From Couchioplanes azureus (GTDB lineage: Bacteria > Actinomycetota > Actinomycetes > Mycobacteriales > Micromonosporaceae), in contig NZ_BMQY01000005.1 in NCBI RefSeq assembly GCF_014648355.1, positions 310,001 to 374,000 on the forward strand: a stretch of DNA of 64,000 bases, in the 5' to 3' direction. Below the pieces are notes generated by a model. It was not told the origin of the DNA and searched no databases. It was given only the letters and a program-made list of their open reading frames with translations. How positions within the stretch are numbered: position 1 is the stretch's first letter; each line of letters opens with the position of its first letter. Below are positions 26,255-34,980 of the stretch, piece by piece. The position numbers and the translations under genes were made by a program.

Positions 26255-27279
26255 GCGAACCTCCCGGGCGCGAACGCTTCGAGCAGGGGATCCGGACGGC
26301 CGGTCAGCACCAGCTCGGCGATCAGGTCGGCGGTGACCGGCGCCAGCAGCACCCCGTTGCGGTGATGCCCGGCGGCGACGACGACGTCGCCGCGCAGGCG
26401 GCCCAGCACCGGCGCGTTGTCGGGGGTGGCGGGCCGGTGCCGCACCACGGTCTCGGTGAGCTCGCACTCGGCCAGCTCGGGCACCAGGTCGGTGGCCGGC
26501 CGCAGCAGCTCCAGCACCGCGCCCGCCGTCACGACCGCGTCGGCGCGCTCCTCCTGGGTGGCGCCGACGACGATCTCGCCGTCCGCGCGGGGCACCAGGT
26601 ACACGTGCCGGCCGTCGACGTGTCCCACCACGACGTGCCGGAGCAGTCCGGGCTCGCCGCGCAGGCGCAGCACCAGGCCCTTCACCGGCCGTACGGGAAG
26701 TCCGGTCAGGGCCGCGGTGCCCAGGCCCGCCGCCACCACGACCGGGCCGGGTGGGATCTGCGCCGCCTGCCCTGGCACCACCGCCGCACCGAGCGCGGTC
26801 CGCAGCGCCTCGACCACCCGCCGGGGATCGACCTGCCCGTCCTCCGGCATGTGCGCGCCGCCGCGCACCCGGGGCGACAGGGCCGGCTCCCGCTCGCGCA
26901 CGGCGCTCGGCGGCAGCCGGTGCACCGCGAGGCCGTGCTCCTCGCGATAGGTCCACAGGCGCCGCGCCTCGGTCAGGTCGTCGCCGGTCAGGGCGACCGC
27001 GAGCGTGCCCCGGGCGTCGAGCCCGACGTCGATCCCGGTCTCGCGCTGGAGTTCGGCGGCGAAGCCCGGCCAGCGGGCCGACGACTCGACCATGAGGGCG
27101 GTCAGCGCCTCCTGGCCGAACGACGTCTCTCCCGCCGGGGCCAGCATGCCCGCGGCGGCGTACCAGGCGGCGTCGCCGGCGCCCCCGTCCAGGACGGTGA
27201 CGCGCATGCCGCGCTGCTGGCAGCGCCACGCGACCGCGAGGCCCACGATGCCGGCGCCGATCACGGTCAGGTCGGTCAT
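26251..27279 (-). CDS. thiO: glycine oxidase
   Basis: 342 aa FAD enzyme of the DAO family; it oxidises glycine to the dehydroglycine used by ThiG. N-terminal dinucleotide-binding motif VIGAGIVGLAVAWR, AAAGMLAPAGE and the C-terminal GHHRNGVLLAPVTADLI, typical of ThiO. Its ATG overlaps the thiE stop by 4 nt. Aerobic actinobacterial pathways use ThiO rather than ThiH, consistent with the absence of thiH here. Confidence 0.95.
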   Translation of the reverse strand: MTDLTVIGAGIVGLAVAWRCQQRGMRVTVLDGGAGDAAWYAAAGMLAPAGETSFGQEALTALMVESSARWPGFAAELQRETGIDVGLDARGTLAVALTGDDLTEARRLWTYREEHGLAVHRLPPSAVREREPALSPRVRGGAHMPEDGQVDPRRVVEALRTALGAAVVPGQAAQIPPGPVVVAAGLGTAALTGLPVRPVKGLVLRLRGEPGLLRHVVVGHVDGRHVYLVPRADGEIVVGATQEERADAVVTAGAVLELLRPATDLVPELAECELTETVVRHRPATPDNAPVLGRLRGDVVVAAGHHRNGVLLAPVTADLIAELVLTGRPDPLLEAFAPGRFA

Positions 27280-27920
27280 GCCAGGGCCTTGAGGAGCCGT
27301 TCGACGGCGTGGCCGGGATCCGCGGCCGCGGCGACCGCACCGACGACCGCGACGGCGGCGGCCCCGGCCGCGATCAGGCCGGGAGCGGTCTCGACGGTCA
27401 CTCCGCCGATCGCCACGACCGGAGTTGCGGGGACGGCCCGGGCCACCGCGCCGATCTTCGCGGCGCCGAGCGGGTCGGGCAGGCCGGTCTTGGTCGAGGT
27501 GACGAAGGCCGGCCCCACCCCGAGGTACGTCGCACCGGCCCGGACCGCCGACCGGGCCGCCACCTCGTCCCGGCAGGTGGCGCCGAGCACGGTTCCCGGC
27601 CCGAGCACCTGGCGGGCGGCCGCCACCGGAAGGTCGTCGGCGCCGACGTGCCCGCCGTCGGCGCCGACCGCCAGCGCCACGTGCAGCCGGTCGTTGACCA
27701 GGCACCACACCCCGGCGGGGCGGCATTCGGCCAGCACCTCGGTGGCCAGCGCGTACGCGGCCCGATCGGTGACGTCGTCCTCGACGCGGACCTGGATCGC
27801 CAGCCGGTCGGTCAGCCCGAGCCGCTGGGCGGCGGCCACCGCGGCCACGACCACGGCGACCGGGTCGCGCCCGGGGCGGGCGTCGGTGATGACATGTAGA
27901 CACGGAAAAGCAGGGTCCAC
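27276..27920 (-). CDS. thiE: thiamine-phosphate synthase
   Basis: 214 aa. Joins HMP-PP and thiazole phosphate to form thiamine phosphate. The family motifs are intact: HVITDARPGRDP, VNDRLHVALAVGADGGHVGADDLP (read in parts), VGPAFVTSTK and IGGVTVE near the C-terminus. The GTG at 27920 is set by GGAGGAG (27927-27933) 6 nt upstream, which also forms the end of the TPP riboswitch. First gene of the seven-gene operon. Confidence 0.95.
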   Translation of the reverse strand: MDPAFPCLHVITDARPGRDPVAVVVAAVAAAQRLGLTDRLAIQVRVEDDVTDRAAYALATEVLAECRPAGVWCLVNDRLHVALAVGADGGHVGADDLPVAAARQVLGPGTVLGATCRDEVAARSAVRAGATYLGVGPAFVTSTKTGLPDPLGAAKIGAVARAVPATPVVAIGGVTVETAPGLIAAGAAAVAVVGAVAAAADPGHAVERLLKALA

Positions 27921-27925
27921 AACGC

Positions 27926-28019
27926 ACTCCTCCCTGCGCCGGCATGACCCGGATCAGGTTCGACGGTCGGGGGCCGCGACAGCCCCCCTCTCAGCCCGGT
28001 GCACCGGACTCCCGTGGGG
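27926..28019 (-). promoter_or_regulatory. TPP riboswitch (THI element) controlling the thi operon
   Basis: On the minus strand the conserved core is clear: CCGGGCTGAGAGGG in the 5' half, GAACCTGATCCGGGTCATGCC in the 3' half (split over two conserved blocks) and GGCGCAGGGAGGAG closing the P1 stem. A GGGGGC/GCCCCC variable stem lies between. The closing strand runs into the thiE Shine-Dalgarno, so TPP binding should block translation directly. Confidence 0.95.
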
Positions 28020-28034
28020 TTGGTTCCGCCGCCG

Positions 28035-28064
28035 ACACTATCGCCGTGGCGCCGCCCGAGTAAA
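28035..28064 (-). promoter_or_regulatory. thi operon promoter
   Basis: Minus-strand TTTACT (28059-28064) and TAGTGT (28035-28040) with 18-nt spacing, just upstream of the riboswitch and after the ABC-F stop. Predicted transcript start near 28028, a few nt before the riboswitch. Confidence 0.55.
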
Positions 28065-28069
28065 GCCCG

Positions 28070-29725
28070 TCAGCGGACGTCCCAGACCGGCTCGGGCGTC
28101 TCCACGACCTCGCCGTCACCCTGGAAGAGCACGAACCGGTCGAAGCCGCGCGTGAACCAGCGGTCATGGGTGACCGCGATCACCGTGCCGTCGAACGCCT
28201 TCAGCCCCTCCTCGAGCGCCTCGGCCGACGCCAGGTCCAGGTTGTCCGTCGGCTCGTCGAGCAGCAGCACGGTCGCGCCGGACAGCTCCAGCAGCAGCAC
28301 CAGGAAGCGGGCCTGCTGGCCACCGGAGAGCGTGCCGAACCGCTGGTCACCCTGCGCCGCCAGCTCGTAGCGGTTGAGCGCCTTCATCGCACCGGCCCGG
28401 TCCATTCCGCAACGGTGGTCGTCGCCGCGCCACAGGATCTCGACGAGCGTACGGTCGAGCAGCTCGGGCCGGTCGTGCGTCTGCGAGAAGTGGCCGGGGC
28501 GCACCCGCGCACCGAGCCGTGCCGTGCCGTGGTGCGCGACGTGGTCCAGGGGCGCCCCGTCGACCGGCTTGTTCTCGGCCTCGGGAGCCGTGCCCCCCGC
28601 CGCGAGCAGCCGCAGGAAGTGCGACTTGCCGGTGCCGTTGGCGCCCAGCACCGCGACCCGGTCGCCGTACCAGATCTCCAGGTCGAAGGGGAAGGTCAGG
28701 TCCTCCAGCTCCAGGCCCGTGCAGACCACGGCCCGTTTGCCCGTACGCCCGCCGCGCAGGTTCATCCGCAGCGACTGTTCCTTGGGCGGCAACGGCGGGG
28801 GCCCCGCCTCCTCGAACTTGCGCAGCCGGGTCTGCGCGGCCTGGTACCGCGAGGCCAGCCCGTCGTTGTACGCCGCCTTCTGCTTGAGCGTGAACACCAG
28901 CTCGCGCAGCTTGTCGTGCTCCTCGTCCCAGCGCCGCCGCAGCTCCAGCAGCCGCTCGTGCCGGTTGGCGCGCGCCTCGTGCCAGGAGGCGAAGCCGCCG
29001 GGGTGGGTCCAGGCGCCGCCGCCCTCGACCGCCACCACCCGCGTCGCGGTCTGTGCCAGCAGCTCCCGGTCGTGCGAGACATAAAGGACGGACTTCGGCG
29101 TCTCCCGCAGCCGCGTCTCGAGCCAGCGCTTGCCCGGCACGTCGAGGAAGTTGTCCGGCTCGTCGAGCAGCAGCACCTCGTCACCGCCGCGCAGCAGCAG
29201 GTCGAGGGCGAAGCGCTTCTGCTGCCCGCCGGAGAGCGTGCGCACCGGACGGGTCCGCACCTCGTCCCACGGCTTGCCGAGGATGGCGACGGCGACCGTG
29301 TCGAAGAGCACCTCGGCGTCGTAGCCGCCCGCCTCGCCCCAGCCGGTCAGCGCGTTGGCGAACCGGAGCTGCGCTTTCTCCTCCTCGGGCGCCGCCCGCA
29401 GCGCGGCGTCGGCCGCGGCCAGCGCCTGACCCGCCGCCCGCAGGTCCGGCGCGACGAGCGACAGAGCCAGATCGTCGAGGGTACGGTCGTCGCCGATCAT
29501 CCCGATGAACTGGCGCATGACGCCGAGCCCACCGGAGCGCGCCACCGTGCCGATCGGGACGGCGAGGTCCCCGGCGACCATCCGCAGCAGGGTCGTCTTG
29601 CCCGCCCCGTTCGGCCCGACCAGCGCCACCTTCGCGCCCTCGCCGACCCGGAACGAGACGTCGGCGAGAAGCTCCCGGCCGTCCGGCAGCACGAATCCGA
29701 CCCCGGAGACATCCACGTAACCCAC
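28070..29725 (-). CDS. ABC-F family ATP-binding protein
   Basis: 551 aa with two ABC domains and no membrane segment. Walker A motifs are GPNGAGKTTLL (about residue 38) and GANGTGKSHFL (about 355); signatures are LSGGQQKRFALDLLL and LSGGQQARFLVLLLE; each is followed by a Walker B ending in DEP (LLLDEPDNFLD, LLLDEPTDNLD). A charged helical linker of ~80 residues lies between them. ABC-F proteins act on the ribosome as translation factors or antibiotic-resistance proteins; which applies cannot be told from sequence alone. AAGGAT precedes the start. Confidence 0.92.
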   Translation of the reverse strand: MGYVDVSGVGFVLPDGRELLADVSFRVGEGAKVALVGPNGAGKTTLLRMVAGDLAVPIGTVARSGGLGVMRQFIGMIGDDRTLDDLALSLVAPDLRAAGQALAAADAALRAAPEEEKAQLRFANALTGWGEAGGYDAEVLFDTVAVAILGKPWDEVRTRPVRTLSGGQQKRFALDLLLRGGDEVLLLDEPDNFLDVPGKRWLETRLRETPKSVLYVSHDRELLAQTATRVVAVEGGGAWTHPGGFASWHEARANRHERLLELRRRWDEEHDKLRELVFTLKQKAAYNDGLASRYQAAQTRLRKFEEAGPPPLPPKEQSLRMNLRGGRTGKRAVVCTGLELEDLTFPFDLEIWYGDRVAVLGANGTGKSHFLRLLAAGGTAPEAENKPVDGAPLDHVAHHGTARLGARVRPGHFSQTHDRPELLDRTLVEILWRGDDHRCGMDRAGAMKALNRYELAAQGDQRFGTLSGGQQARFLVLLLELSGATVLLLDEPTDNLDLASAEALEEGLKAFDGTVIAVTHDRWFTRGFDRFVLFQGDGEVVETPEPVWDVR

Positions 29726-29756
29726 GCGGCCATCCTTGCCGAGGAGGCGGCCCGGG

Positions 29757-30380
29757 TCAGTCGGTTTTTCCGGCGCTTCGGGAGACCTTGAGCACGCGGA
29801 AGCCGCGCTGGCTGGCCGTACGGGCCACGTCCCAGCCCCGGCCGGTCAGCCAGGTGTGCAGCGAGTCCCCGCCCAGGTTGCGGTTGATCACCAGCCAGGC
29901 CACGCCGTCCGGCGCGAGCCGGGCGAGCCAGCGGTCCATCATCGCGTGCAGCTCGGCCTTGCCGACGTGGGTGGGCGGGTTGCTCCAGATCTGGTCGAAC
30001 GTCACCTCGGCGGGCACGTCCTCGGGGGTGCACACCCGCACCCGCTCCCCCAGGCCCAGCGCCCCGGCGTTCTCGGCGGTCAGCTCGCGGGCGCGGGCGT
30101 TGACGTCGACGGCGTACACGGTCGCGGCGGGTGCCTCGGTGGCCAGGACGCAGGCGATCGGGCCGTACCCGCAGCCGAGGTCCAGGAACGTGCCGTCGGT
30201 GGCCGCCGTCGGCAGCTCGGCCTTGCGCAGCAGCACGGCGGTGCCGGGATCCAGGCGCCCCGCCGAGAAGACCCCGCGCGCGACCGCCAGGTCGTACGCC
30301 CGCCCGGCCGCGGAGAACTCGATCCGCGCCCTCGTGTCGGGCGCGGCCGGCTCGGCAGTGAAGTAATGGTCGGCGCTCAC
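29757..30380 (-). CDS. RsmC-like class I SAM methyltransferase
   Basis: 207 aa from the GTG at 30380 (VSADHYFTAEP), the usual N-terminus of this family; an ATG at 30446 would add 22 unusual residues. Seen: SAM motif I LDLGCGYGPIA, acidic loop VYAVDVNAR and the catalytic NPPTH motif shared with N2-guanine rRNA methyltransferases (RsmC/RlmG, 'MTS' domain). It probably modifies a guanine in rRNA, but family members vary. It ends 31 nt before the ABC-F start and is divergent from the next gene. Confidence 0.85.
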   Translation of the reverse strand: MSADHYFTAEPAAPDTRARIEFSAAGRAYDLAVARGVFSAGRLDPGTAVLLRKAELPTAATDGTFLDLGCGYGPIACVLATEAPAATVYAVDVNARARELTAENAGALGLGERVRVCTPEDVPAEVTFDQIWSNPPTHVGKAELHAMMDRWLARLAPDGVAWLVINRNLGGDSLHTWLTGRGWDVARTASQRGFRVLKVSRSAGKTD

Positions 30381-30463
30381 CCCGTCAGTGTCCCGCCGGG
30401 CAACGAGCGCCGGCGCACCGGGGTGCCGCACAATCTGTGCGTTCATCGATCACCGTGCGCTCC

Positions 30464-30469
30464 TAGCGT
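30464..30469 (+). promoter_or_regulatory. -10 element (TAGCGT) of a leaderless promoter
   Basis: TAGCGT lies 6 nt before the ATG at 30476, which has no ribosome-binding site. It supports the long reading of the following gene. Confidence 0.4.
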
Positions 30470-30475
30470 GGCACC

Positions 30476-31600
30476 ATGCCTCGCGTCCCCCGGCCCCGCT
30501 CCGCCCACCGCGCGGACCCGGGGAGCGAACTCGCGACACGCTCGGCGACCGCCCATCACCGGCGGTCCCGCGCGGAGGTCCCCGAGCCCCGCATGCGTAC
30601 GCCGCACCGCCACGCCTCCCCGCACCGCCACGCCTCCCCGCGCCGCGCGGTCTCCCTGCCGGCCCCGCTGACGGACTGGCTCCTGGTCACCGCCCGCGAG
30701 GTCCTCGCCGTGAGCCCGCCCACCCGCTCCCCTGGCGGCCCCGCCCGCTCTCTCGGCGTCCTCGCCGGCTCCCGCCGCAGGGAAGAGACCACCCACCGCC
30801 TGACGCCGCAACCGCCGGACCGCCCCACCGCGCCGGGTCTCTACGGGGCGCCGGGCAGCCCCGGCAGCCGGCCCATGCGGGACGGACGCGCGCGGCGAAC
30901 CGTGCGCGCCGCGCGACGGCTGCCCGCCGAGCCCCAGCAGGCCCTGCAGTTTCTGCTGAGCGGCCTGGGTGCGCTGATCGTCACGTCGATCGTGGTGCTG
31001 ACCGGCTTTTTCGTGATCGCCGAGGAGCGCCGGGGCCCCGCCGAGGCATCCTCCGCGGCGCCGGGCGGCTCCCGCGCCGCCGACGACGCGCCGCTGACCC
31101 GGCGGGAGATCTTCCCCGGAGCGGAGATCCAGGCCTGGACCGGCGCCGCGCCCTATCGGATCGCGCTGACCCACGTCGACACCGACTGTGCGCTCGGCAC
31201 GGTCGGCGAGCTCGGCGCGCTGCTCGGCGAGAAGGGCTGCGACCAGGTCGTCCGGGCCGCCCTGATCGCACCGCGCGGGCAGTACCGCGTCACGGCCGGC
31301 ATCCTCGACCTGCCCGACGCGGGCGCGGCGGACGCGGTCAGCGAGGACGCCGAGGTTCTGGTCGAGTCGGGCCGCGGCACGTTCGCGGCGCTGGGCGGAG
31401 CGCCGGACGGCGCGGCGGTCGCCGCACCGGCGCAGGTCGGCTGGCAGCCGTTCGGCCACTACGTGCTCTACTGCGTCATCGCCCGCCCGGACGGCAACCT
31501 CGTCGCCGACGACGATCCCGAGGCGGCCCGCATCACCGAGGAGATCCTCCAGGGCCACCTGACCAGGAAGCTCATCGAGGCGCGCGGCATCGACCCGTGA
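30476..31600 (+). CDS. single-pass membrane protein of unknown function
   Basis: 374 aa. The N-terminal ~155 residues are Arg/Pro/His-rich and disordered, with a tandem HRHASP repeat (nt 30607-30635); one membrane helix about 160-185 (FLLSGLGALIVTSIVVLTGFFV, in part); then an extracytoplasmic domain of ~180 residues with two Cys (about 236 and 254) that could form a disulfide and a third near 330. No family recognised. The start is uncertain: ATG 30593 or 30875 would drop the low-complexity N-terminus, but the TAGCGT box 6 nt before 30476 favours the long form. Confidence 0.65.
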   Translation: MPRVPRPRSAHRADPGSELATRSATAHHRRSRAEVPEPRMRTPHRHASPHRHASPRRAVSLPAPLTDWLLVTAREVLAVSPPTRSPGGPARSLGVLAGSRRREETTHRLTPQPPDRPTAPGLYGAPGSPGSRPMRDGRARRTVRAARRLPAEPQQALQFLLSGLGALIVTSIVVLTGFFVIAEERRGPAEASSAAPGGSRAADDAPLTRREIFPGAEIQAWTGAAPYRIALTHVDTDCALGTVGELGALLGEKGCDQVVRAALIAPRGQYRVTAGILDLPDAGAADAVSEDAEVLVESGRGTFAALGGAPDGAAVAAPAQVGWQPFGHYVLYCVIARPDGNLVADDDPEAARITEEILQGHLTRKLIEARGIDP

Positions 31601-31630
31601 CGGCCGCGCCGGCGGAAGCGGCCGACCGTG

Positions 31631-31702
31631 CCCGCGAGCGGCGGCGGCCGGAAGACGACGCCGGTCACGCCCGCGAACGGCGGCGGTCCGGAGGCGACGC
31701 CG
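31631..31702 (+). repeat. imperfect 39-bp tandem repeat between convergent genes
   Basis: Two copies starting CCCGCGAGCGGCGG at 31631 and CCCGCGAACGGCGG at 31670, differing at a few positions over ~33 nt. It lies between the stop at 31600 and the truA end at 31730. No function seen. Confidence 0.7.
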
Positions 31703-31729
31703 AGCGGGGCAGGACGGCGGCGGCGGCGG

Positions 31730-32545
31730 TCAGGCTCGCAGGCGGCGGGTGGCGTCGGCGCGCCGGGCGTACTCCGCCTCGTCCGGGTAGCCGACCGCCA
31801 CCAGGGTCAGGCCGTGGGCGGGCGCCACGGTCACCTCGCTCGACCGCTCGCGCAGCGTGAGCAGCTTCGCCGGCCAGAGCGGGTCGCGCCGCCCGTCGCC
31901 GACGGTCAGCATGGCGCCGACCAGGCTGCGCACCATGGCCTGGCAGAACGCGTCCGCCTGCACGGTCGCGACCGCGACCCCGTCCGGCTCCCGCCGCCAT
32001 TCGAGGCGGGTGATGGCACGCACGGTGGTCGCGTGCTCCTTGCGCTTGCAGAACGCGGCGAAGTCGTGCAGGCCCACCAGCCCGGCCGCGGCCTCGTTGA
32101 GCCGGCCCAGGTCGAGCGGGCGCACCCAGCCGAGGGTGTCGTGGCGCCGCAGCGGCTCGGGCCCGCAGACCGTGTCTGCCACGCGGTACTCGTAGCGGCG
32201 GAAGGTCGCGGAGAACCGGGCGTCGAAGCTGGACGGCACGGGTGTCACGGCCCTGACCCGCGCGTCCGGCGGCATCAGCGCGGCCAGGCGCCGCAGCAGC
32301 GAGTCCCGGAGCCGCTCCCAGACCTCCGTCGGCAGGTCGATGTGGCACACCTGGCCGGTGGCGTGCACGCCCGCGTCCGTACGCCCGGCCACCGTCAGTC
32401 CCAGCGGCACGTCCGTCCCGGCGAGCGTGCGCAGCGCCTCGGTCAGCACGCCGGCGACCGTGCGGCGGGCCGGCTGAGCGGCCCAGCCCGAGAAGTCGCC
32501 GCCGTCGTAGGAGACGTCGAGGCGCAGACGCGTCGTGTCGGTCAA
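31730..32545 (-). CDS. truA: tRNA pseudouridine(38-40) synthase
   Basis: 271 aa. Isomerises uridines 38-40 of the tRNA anticodon arm. The catalytic Asp is in AGRTDAGVHATGQ (about residue 55); RLDVSYDGGDFSGWA at the N-terminus and FLQAM-like FCQAMVRSLVG are typical. It starts at TTG 32545 with GAGGA 6-8 nt upstream; no better start exists before the rplQ terminator. The order rplQ-truA is conserved in bacteria. Confidence 0.95.
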   Translation of the reverse strand: MTDTTRLRLDVSYDGGDFSGWAAQPARRTVAGVLTEALRTLAGTDVPLGLTVAGRTDAGVHATGQVCHIDLPTEVWERLRDSLLRRLAALMPPDARVRAVTPVPSSFDARFSATFRRYEYRVADTVCGPEPLRRHDTLGWVRPLDLGRLNEAAAGLVGLHDFAAFCKRKEHATTVRAITRLEWRREPDGVAVATVQADAFCQAMVRSLVGAMLTVGDGRRDPLWPAKLLTLRERSSEVTVAPAHGLTLVAVGYPDEAEYARRADATRRLRA

Positions 32546-32578
32546 ACCCCGTCCTCAGTCCGTACGGATAAAGCGAAA

Positions 32579-32610
32579 CGGCCCGGCACCCCACGAAGGG
32601 TGCCGGGCCG
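32579..32610 (-). terminator. intrinsic terminator after rplQ
   Basis: Perfect 13-bp stem (CGGCCCGGCACCC with GGGTGCCGGGCCG), 6-nt loop, followed on the minus strand by TTTCGCTTTATCC. It lies 11 nt after the rplQ stop and before truA. Confidence 0.85.
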
Positions 32611-32621
32611 CACGTGCCTGA

Positions 32622-33200
32622 TCAGGCCTTGGTGTCTTCGCCCTCGGCCTGGTCGCCCGGGCCCTCGGCGCCCTTGTCGCCGGACGCGTTCACCGGCGGC
32701 TCGGAGTCCTGGTCGGCGGCCGGAGCCTCGCTCGCAGCGGTGGCCGGAACCTCGTCCTCGCGGGCGAGCGCCTCCACCTTGTCCTGCTGCGCGGCGGCCT
32801 TGCGGGCCGCCTTCTTCGCCGGCGCGGTGTTCGCCGCGACCTGCAGCTCCTCGACCAGCTCGATGACCGCCATGGGAGCGGCGTCACCCTTGCGCGGGCC
32901 GGTCTTGGTGATGCGGGTGTAGCCACCCGGCCGGTTGCCGTAGCGGGGGGCGATCTGCTCGAACAGGGCGTACACGACGTCCTTGTCCTTGACGACCGTC
33001 AGCACCCGGCGGCGGGCGTGCAGGTCACCGCGCTTGGCCTTGGTGATCAGCTGCTCCGCCAGCGGGCGCAGGCGCCGCGCCTTGGTCTCGGTGGTCTTGA
33101 TCTTGCCGTGCCGGAAGAGCTCCGTGGCCAGGTTGGCCAGCAGCAGCTTCTCGTGCGCCGGGCTGCCGCCGAGGCGGGGACCCTTGGTGGGCGTAGGCAT
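32622..33200 (-). CDS. rplQ: 50S ribosomal protein L17
   Basis: 192 aa. The L17 core (MPTPTKGPRLGGSPAHEKLLLANL ... GGYTRITKTGPRKGDAAPM, quoted in parts) covers residues 1-120; the remaining ~70 residues are an Ala/Glu-rich tail found in actinobacterial L17. Last ribosomal gene of the infA-rpoA operon, 32 nt after rpoA and followed by a strong terminator. Confidence 0.96.
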   Translation of the reverse strand: MPTPTKGPRLGGSPAHEKLLLANLATELFRHGKIKTTETKARRLRPLAEQLITKAKRGDLHARRRVLTVVKDKDVVYALFEQIAPRYGNRPGGYTRITKTGPRKGDAAPMAVIELVEELQVAANTAPAKKAARKAAAQQDKVEALAREDEVPATAASEAPAADQDSEPPVNASGDKGAEGPGDQAEGEDTKA

Positions 33201-33232
33201 TTCCGGTTGCTCCTCATTCAGGCCGAGCGAGA

Positions 33233-34255
33233 TCAGAGCTGCTCGGTCTCGCGGTAGTCGTCGGTGTCGTAGTCCACGTCGCCGAACGAGTCGACCACGT
33301 GCGCCGGGTCGAAGGACGGCGCGCTGTCCTTCAGGCCCAGGCCCATTCCGGCGAGCTTCATCTTGACCTCGTCGATCGACTTCTGACCGAAATTCCTTAT
33401 ATCCAGAAGGTCGGCCTCCGTCCGCCCGATCAGCTCACCGACGGTGTTGATGCCCTCGCGCTTGAGGCAGTTGTACGACCGGACCGTGAGGTCCAGCTCC
33501 TCGATCGGCAGGGCGAGGTCGGCGGCCAGCTGAGCGTCCTGCGGGGACGGGCCGATGTCGATGCCCTCGGCGGTCTCGTCCAGCTCGCGGCAGAGGCCGA
33601 ACAGCTCGACGAGGGTCGAGCCGGCCGACGCCAGCGCGGTACGGGGCGAGATGGAAGCCTTCGACTCGACGTCGATGATCAGGCGGTCGAAGTCGGTGCG
33701 CTGCTCGACACGGGTCGCCTCGACGCGGTAGGTCACCTTCATGACCGGCGAGTAGATCGAGTCGACCGGGATGCGGCCGATCTCGGCGCCGGCGCTCTTG
33801 TTCTGCGCCGCCGTGACGTAGCCACGGCCCCGCTCGACGGTGAGCTCCATGTCGAGCCGGCCCTTGCTGTTGAGCGTGGCCAGCTTCAGGTCGGGGTTGT
33901 GCACGGAGACGCCGGCCGGAGGCTGGATGTCACCGGCGGTGACGTCGCCCGGGCCCTGCTTGCGCAGGTACATGCTGACCGGCTCGTCGTGCTCGGAGCT
34001 GACGGTGAGCTCCTTGACGTTCATGACCAGCTCGACCACGTCCTCCTTGACACCGGGGATCGTGGTGAACTCGTGCAGGACGCCGTCGATCTTGATGCTG
34101 GTGACCGCCGCGCCCGGGATGGACGACAGCAGGGTCCGCCGCAGCGAGTTGCCGAGGGTGTAGCCGAAGCCCGGCTCCAGGGGCTCGATGGTGAACCGGG
34201 AGCGGGTCTCGCTGAGCGACTCCTCCGAGAGGGTCGGCCGCTGGCTGATGAGCAC
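33233..34255 (-). CDS. rpoA: DNA-directed RNA polymerase alpha subunit
   Basis: 340 aa. The N-terminal assembly domain (about 1-230, FTIEPLEPGFGYTLGNSLRRTLLSS in parts) dimerises and binds beta/beta'; the C-terminal domain (about 250-315, LTVRSYNCLKREGINTVGEL) contacts UP elements and activators and keeps the conserved Arg. The tail is acidic. GTG start. Sits between rpsD and rplQ as in most bacteria. Confidence 0.98.
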   Translation of the reverse strand: MLISQRPTLSEESLSETRSRFTIEPLEPGFGYTLGNSLRRTLLSSIPGAAVTSIKIDGVLHEFTTIPGVKEDVVELVMNVKELTVSSEHDEPVSMYLRKQGPGDVTAGDIQPPAGVSVHNPDLKLATLNSKGRLDMELTVERGRGYVTAAQNKSAGAEIGRIPVDSIYSPVMKVTYRVEATRVEQRTDFDRLIIDVESKASISPRTALASAGSTLVELFGLCRELDETAEGIDIGPSPQDAQLAADLALPIEELDLTVRSYNCLKREGINTVGELIGRTEADLLDIRNFGQKSIDEVKMKLAGMGLGLKDSAPSFDPAHVVDSFGDVDYDTDDYRETEQL

Positions 34256-34337
34256 GCTGTTCTTCTTTCTGTCAGGCCACCCGCTATTTGATGGCCGTCG
34301 GTGCCGCCCGGCGCCCAGGAGGGCGCCGGGCGATCTG

Positions 34338-34964
34338 TTACTTCGAGTAGAGCTCGACGATCAGCTGCTCCTGGACCTGCGTGTCGATGACGGCGCGGGC
34401 CGGGAGCGAGTGGATCAGGATCTTCATCTCGCTCGGGATGGGCTCGAGCCACGCCGGCACCGGCCGGGAACCGGCCTGGGCCTGGGCGACGACGAAGGGG
34501 GTCATCTCCTTCGACTTCTCCCGGAGCGTGACGATGTCGTGCTCCTTCACCCGGTACGACGGGATGTCGACCTTCACGCCGTTGACCAGGAAGTGGCCGT
34601 GCTTGACCAGCTGCCGGGCCATGTCCCGGGACGCGGCGTAGCCGGCCCGGTAGACGACGTTGTCGAGACGGGACTCGAGGATCTGCAGCAGCACCTCACC
34701 GGTCTTGCCGGGCTTGGTGACAGCCTCCTCGTAGTAACCGCGGAACTGCTTCTCGAGCACGCCGTACGTGCGGCGGGCCTTCTGCTTCTCGCGGTGCTGG
34801 AGCAGGTACTCGGTCTCCTTGGTCCGGCCGCGGCCGTGCTGCCCGGGCGGGAACGGCCGGGACTCGAACGGGCACTTCGGACCATCGCACTTGCTGCCCT
34901 TGAGGAACAGCTTCATCTTCTCGCGGCGGCAGCGCTTGCAGTCCGCACCTGTGTAACGAGCCAT
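34338..34964 (-). CDS. rpsD: 30S ribosomal protein S4
   Basis: 208 aa. The Zn-binding form: four Cys at about residues 9, 12, 26 and 31 (CKRC ... CDGPKC). The S4 RNA-binding domain is near RLDNVVYRAGYA. S4 begins 30S assembly and in other bacteria represses its own operon. ATG 34964, 17 nt after the rpsK stop. Confidence 0.98.
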   Translation of the reverse strand: MARYTGADCKRCRREKMKLFLKGSKCDGPKCPFESRPFPPGQHGRGRTKETEYLLQHREKQKARRTYGVLEKQFRGYYEEAVTKPGKTGEVLLQILESRLDNVVYRAGYAASRDMARQLVKHGHFLVNGVKVDIPSYRVKEHDIVTLREKSKEMTPFVVAQAQAGSRPVPAWLEPIPSEMKILIHSLPARAVIDTQVQEQLIVELYSK

Positions 34965-34980
34965 TGCTTCGATCTCTCCC

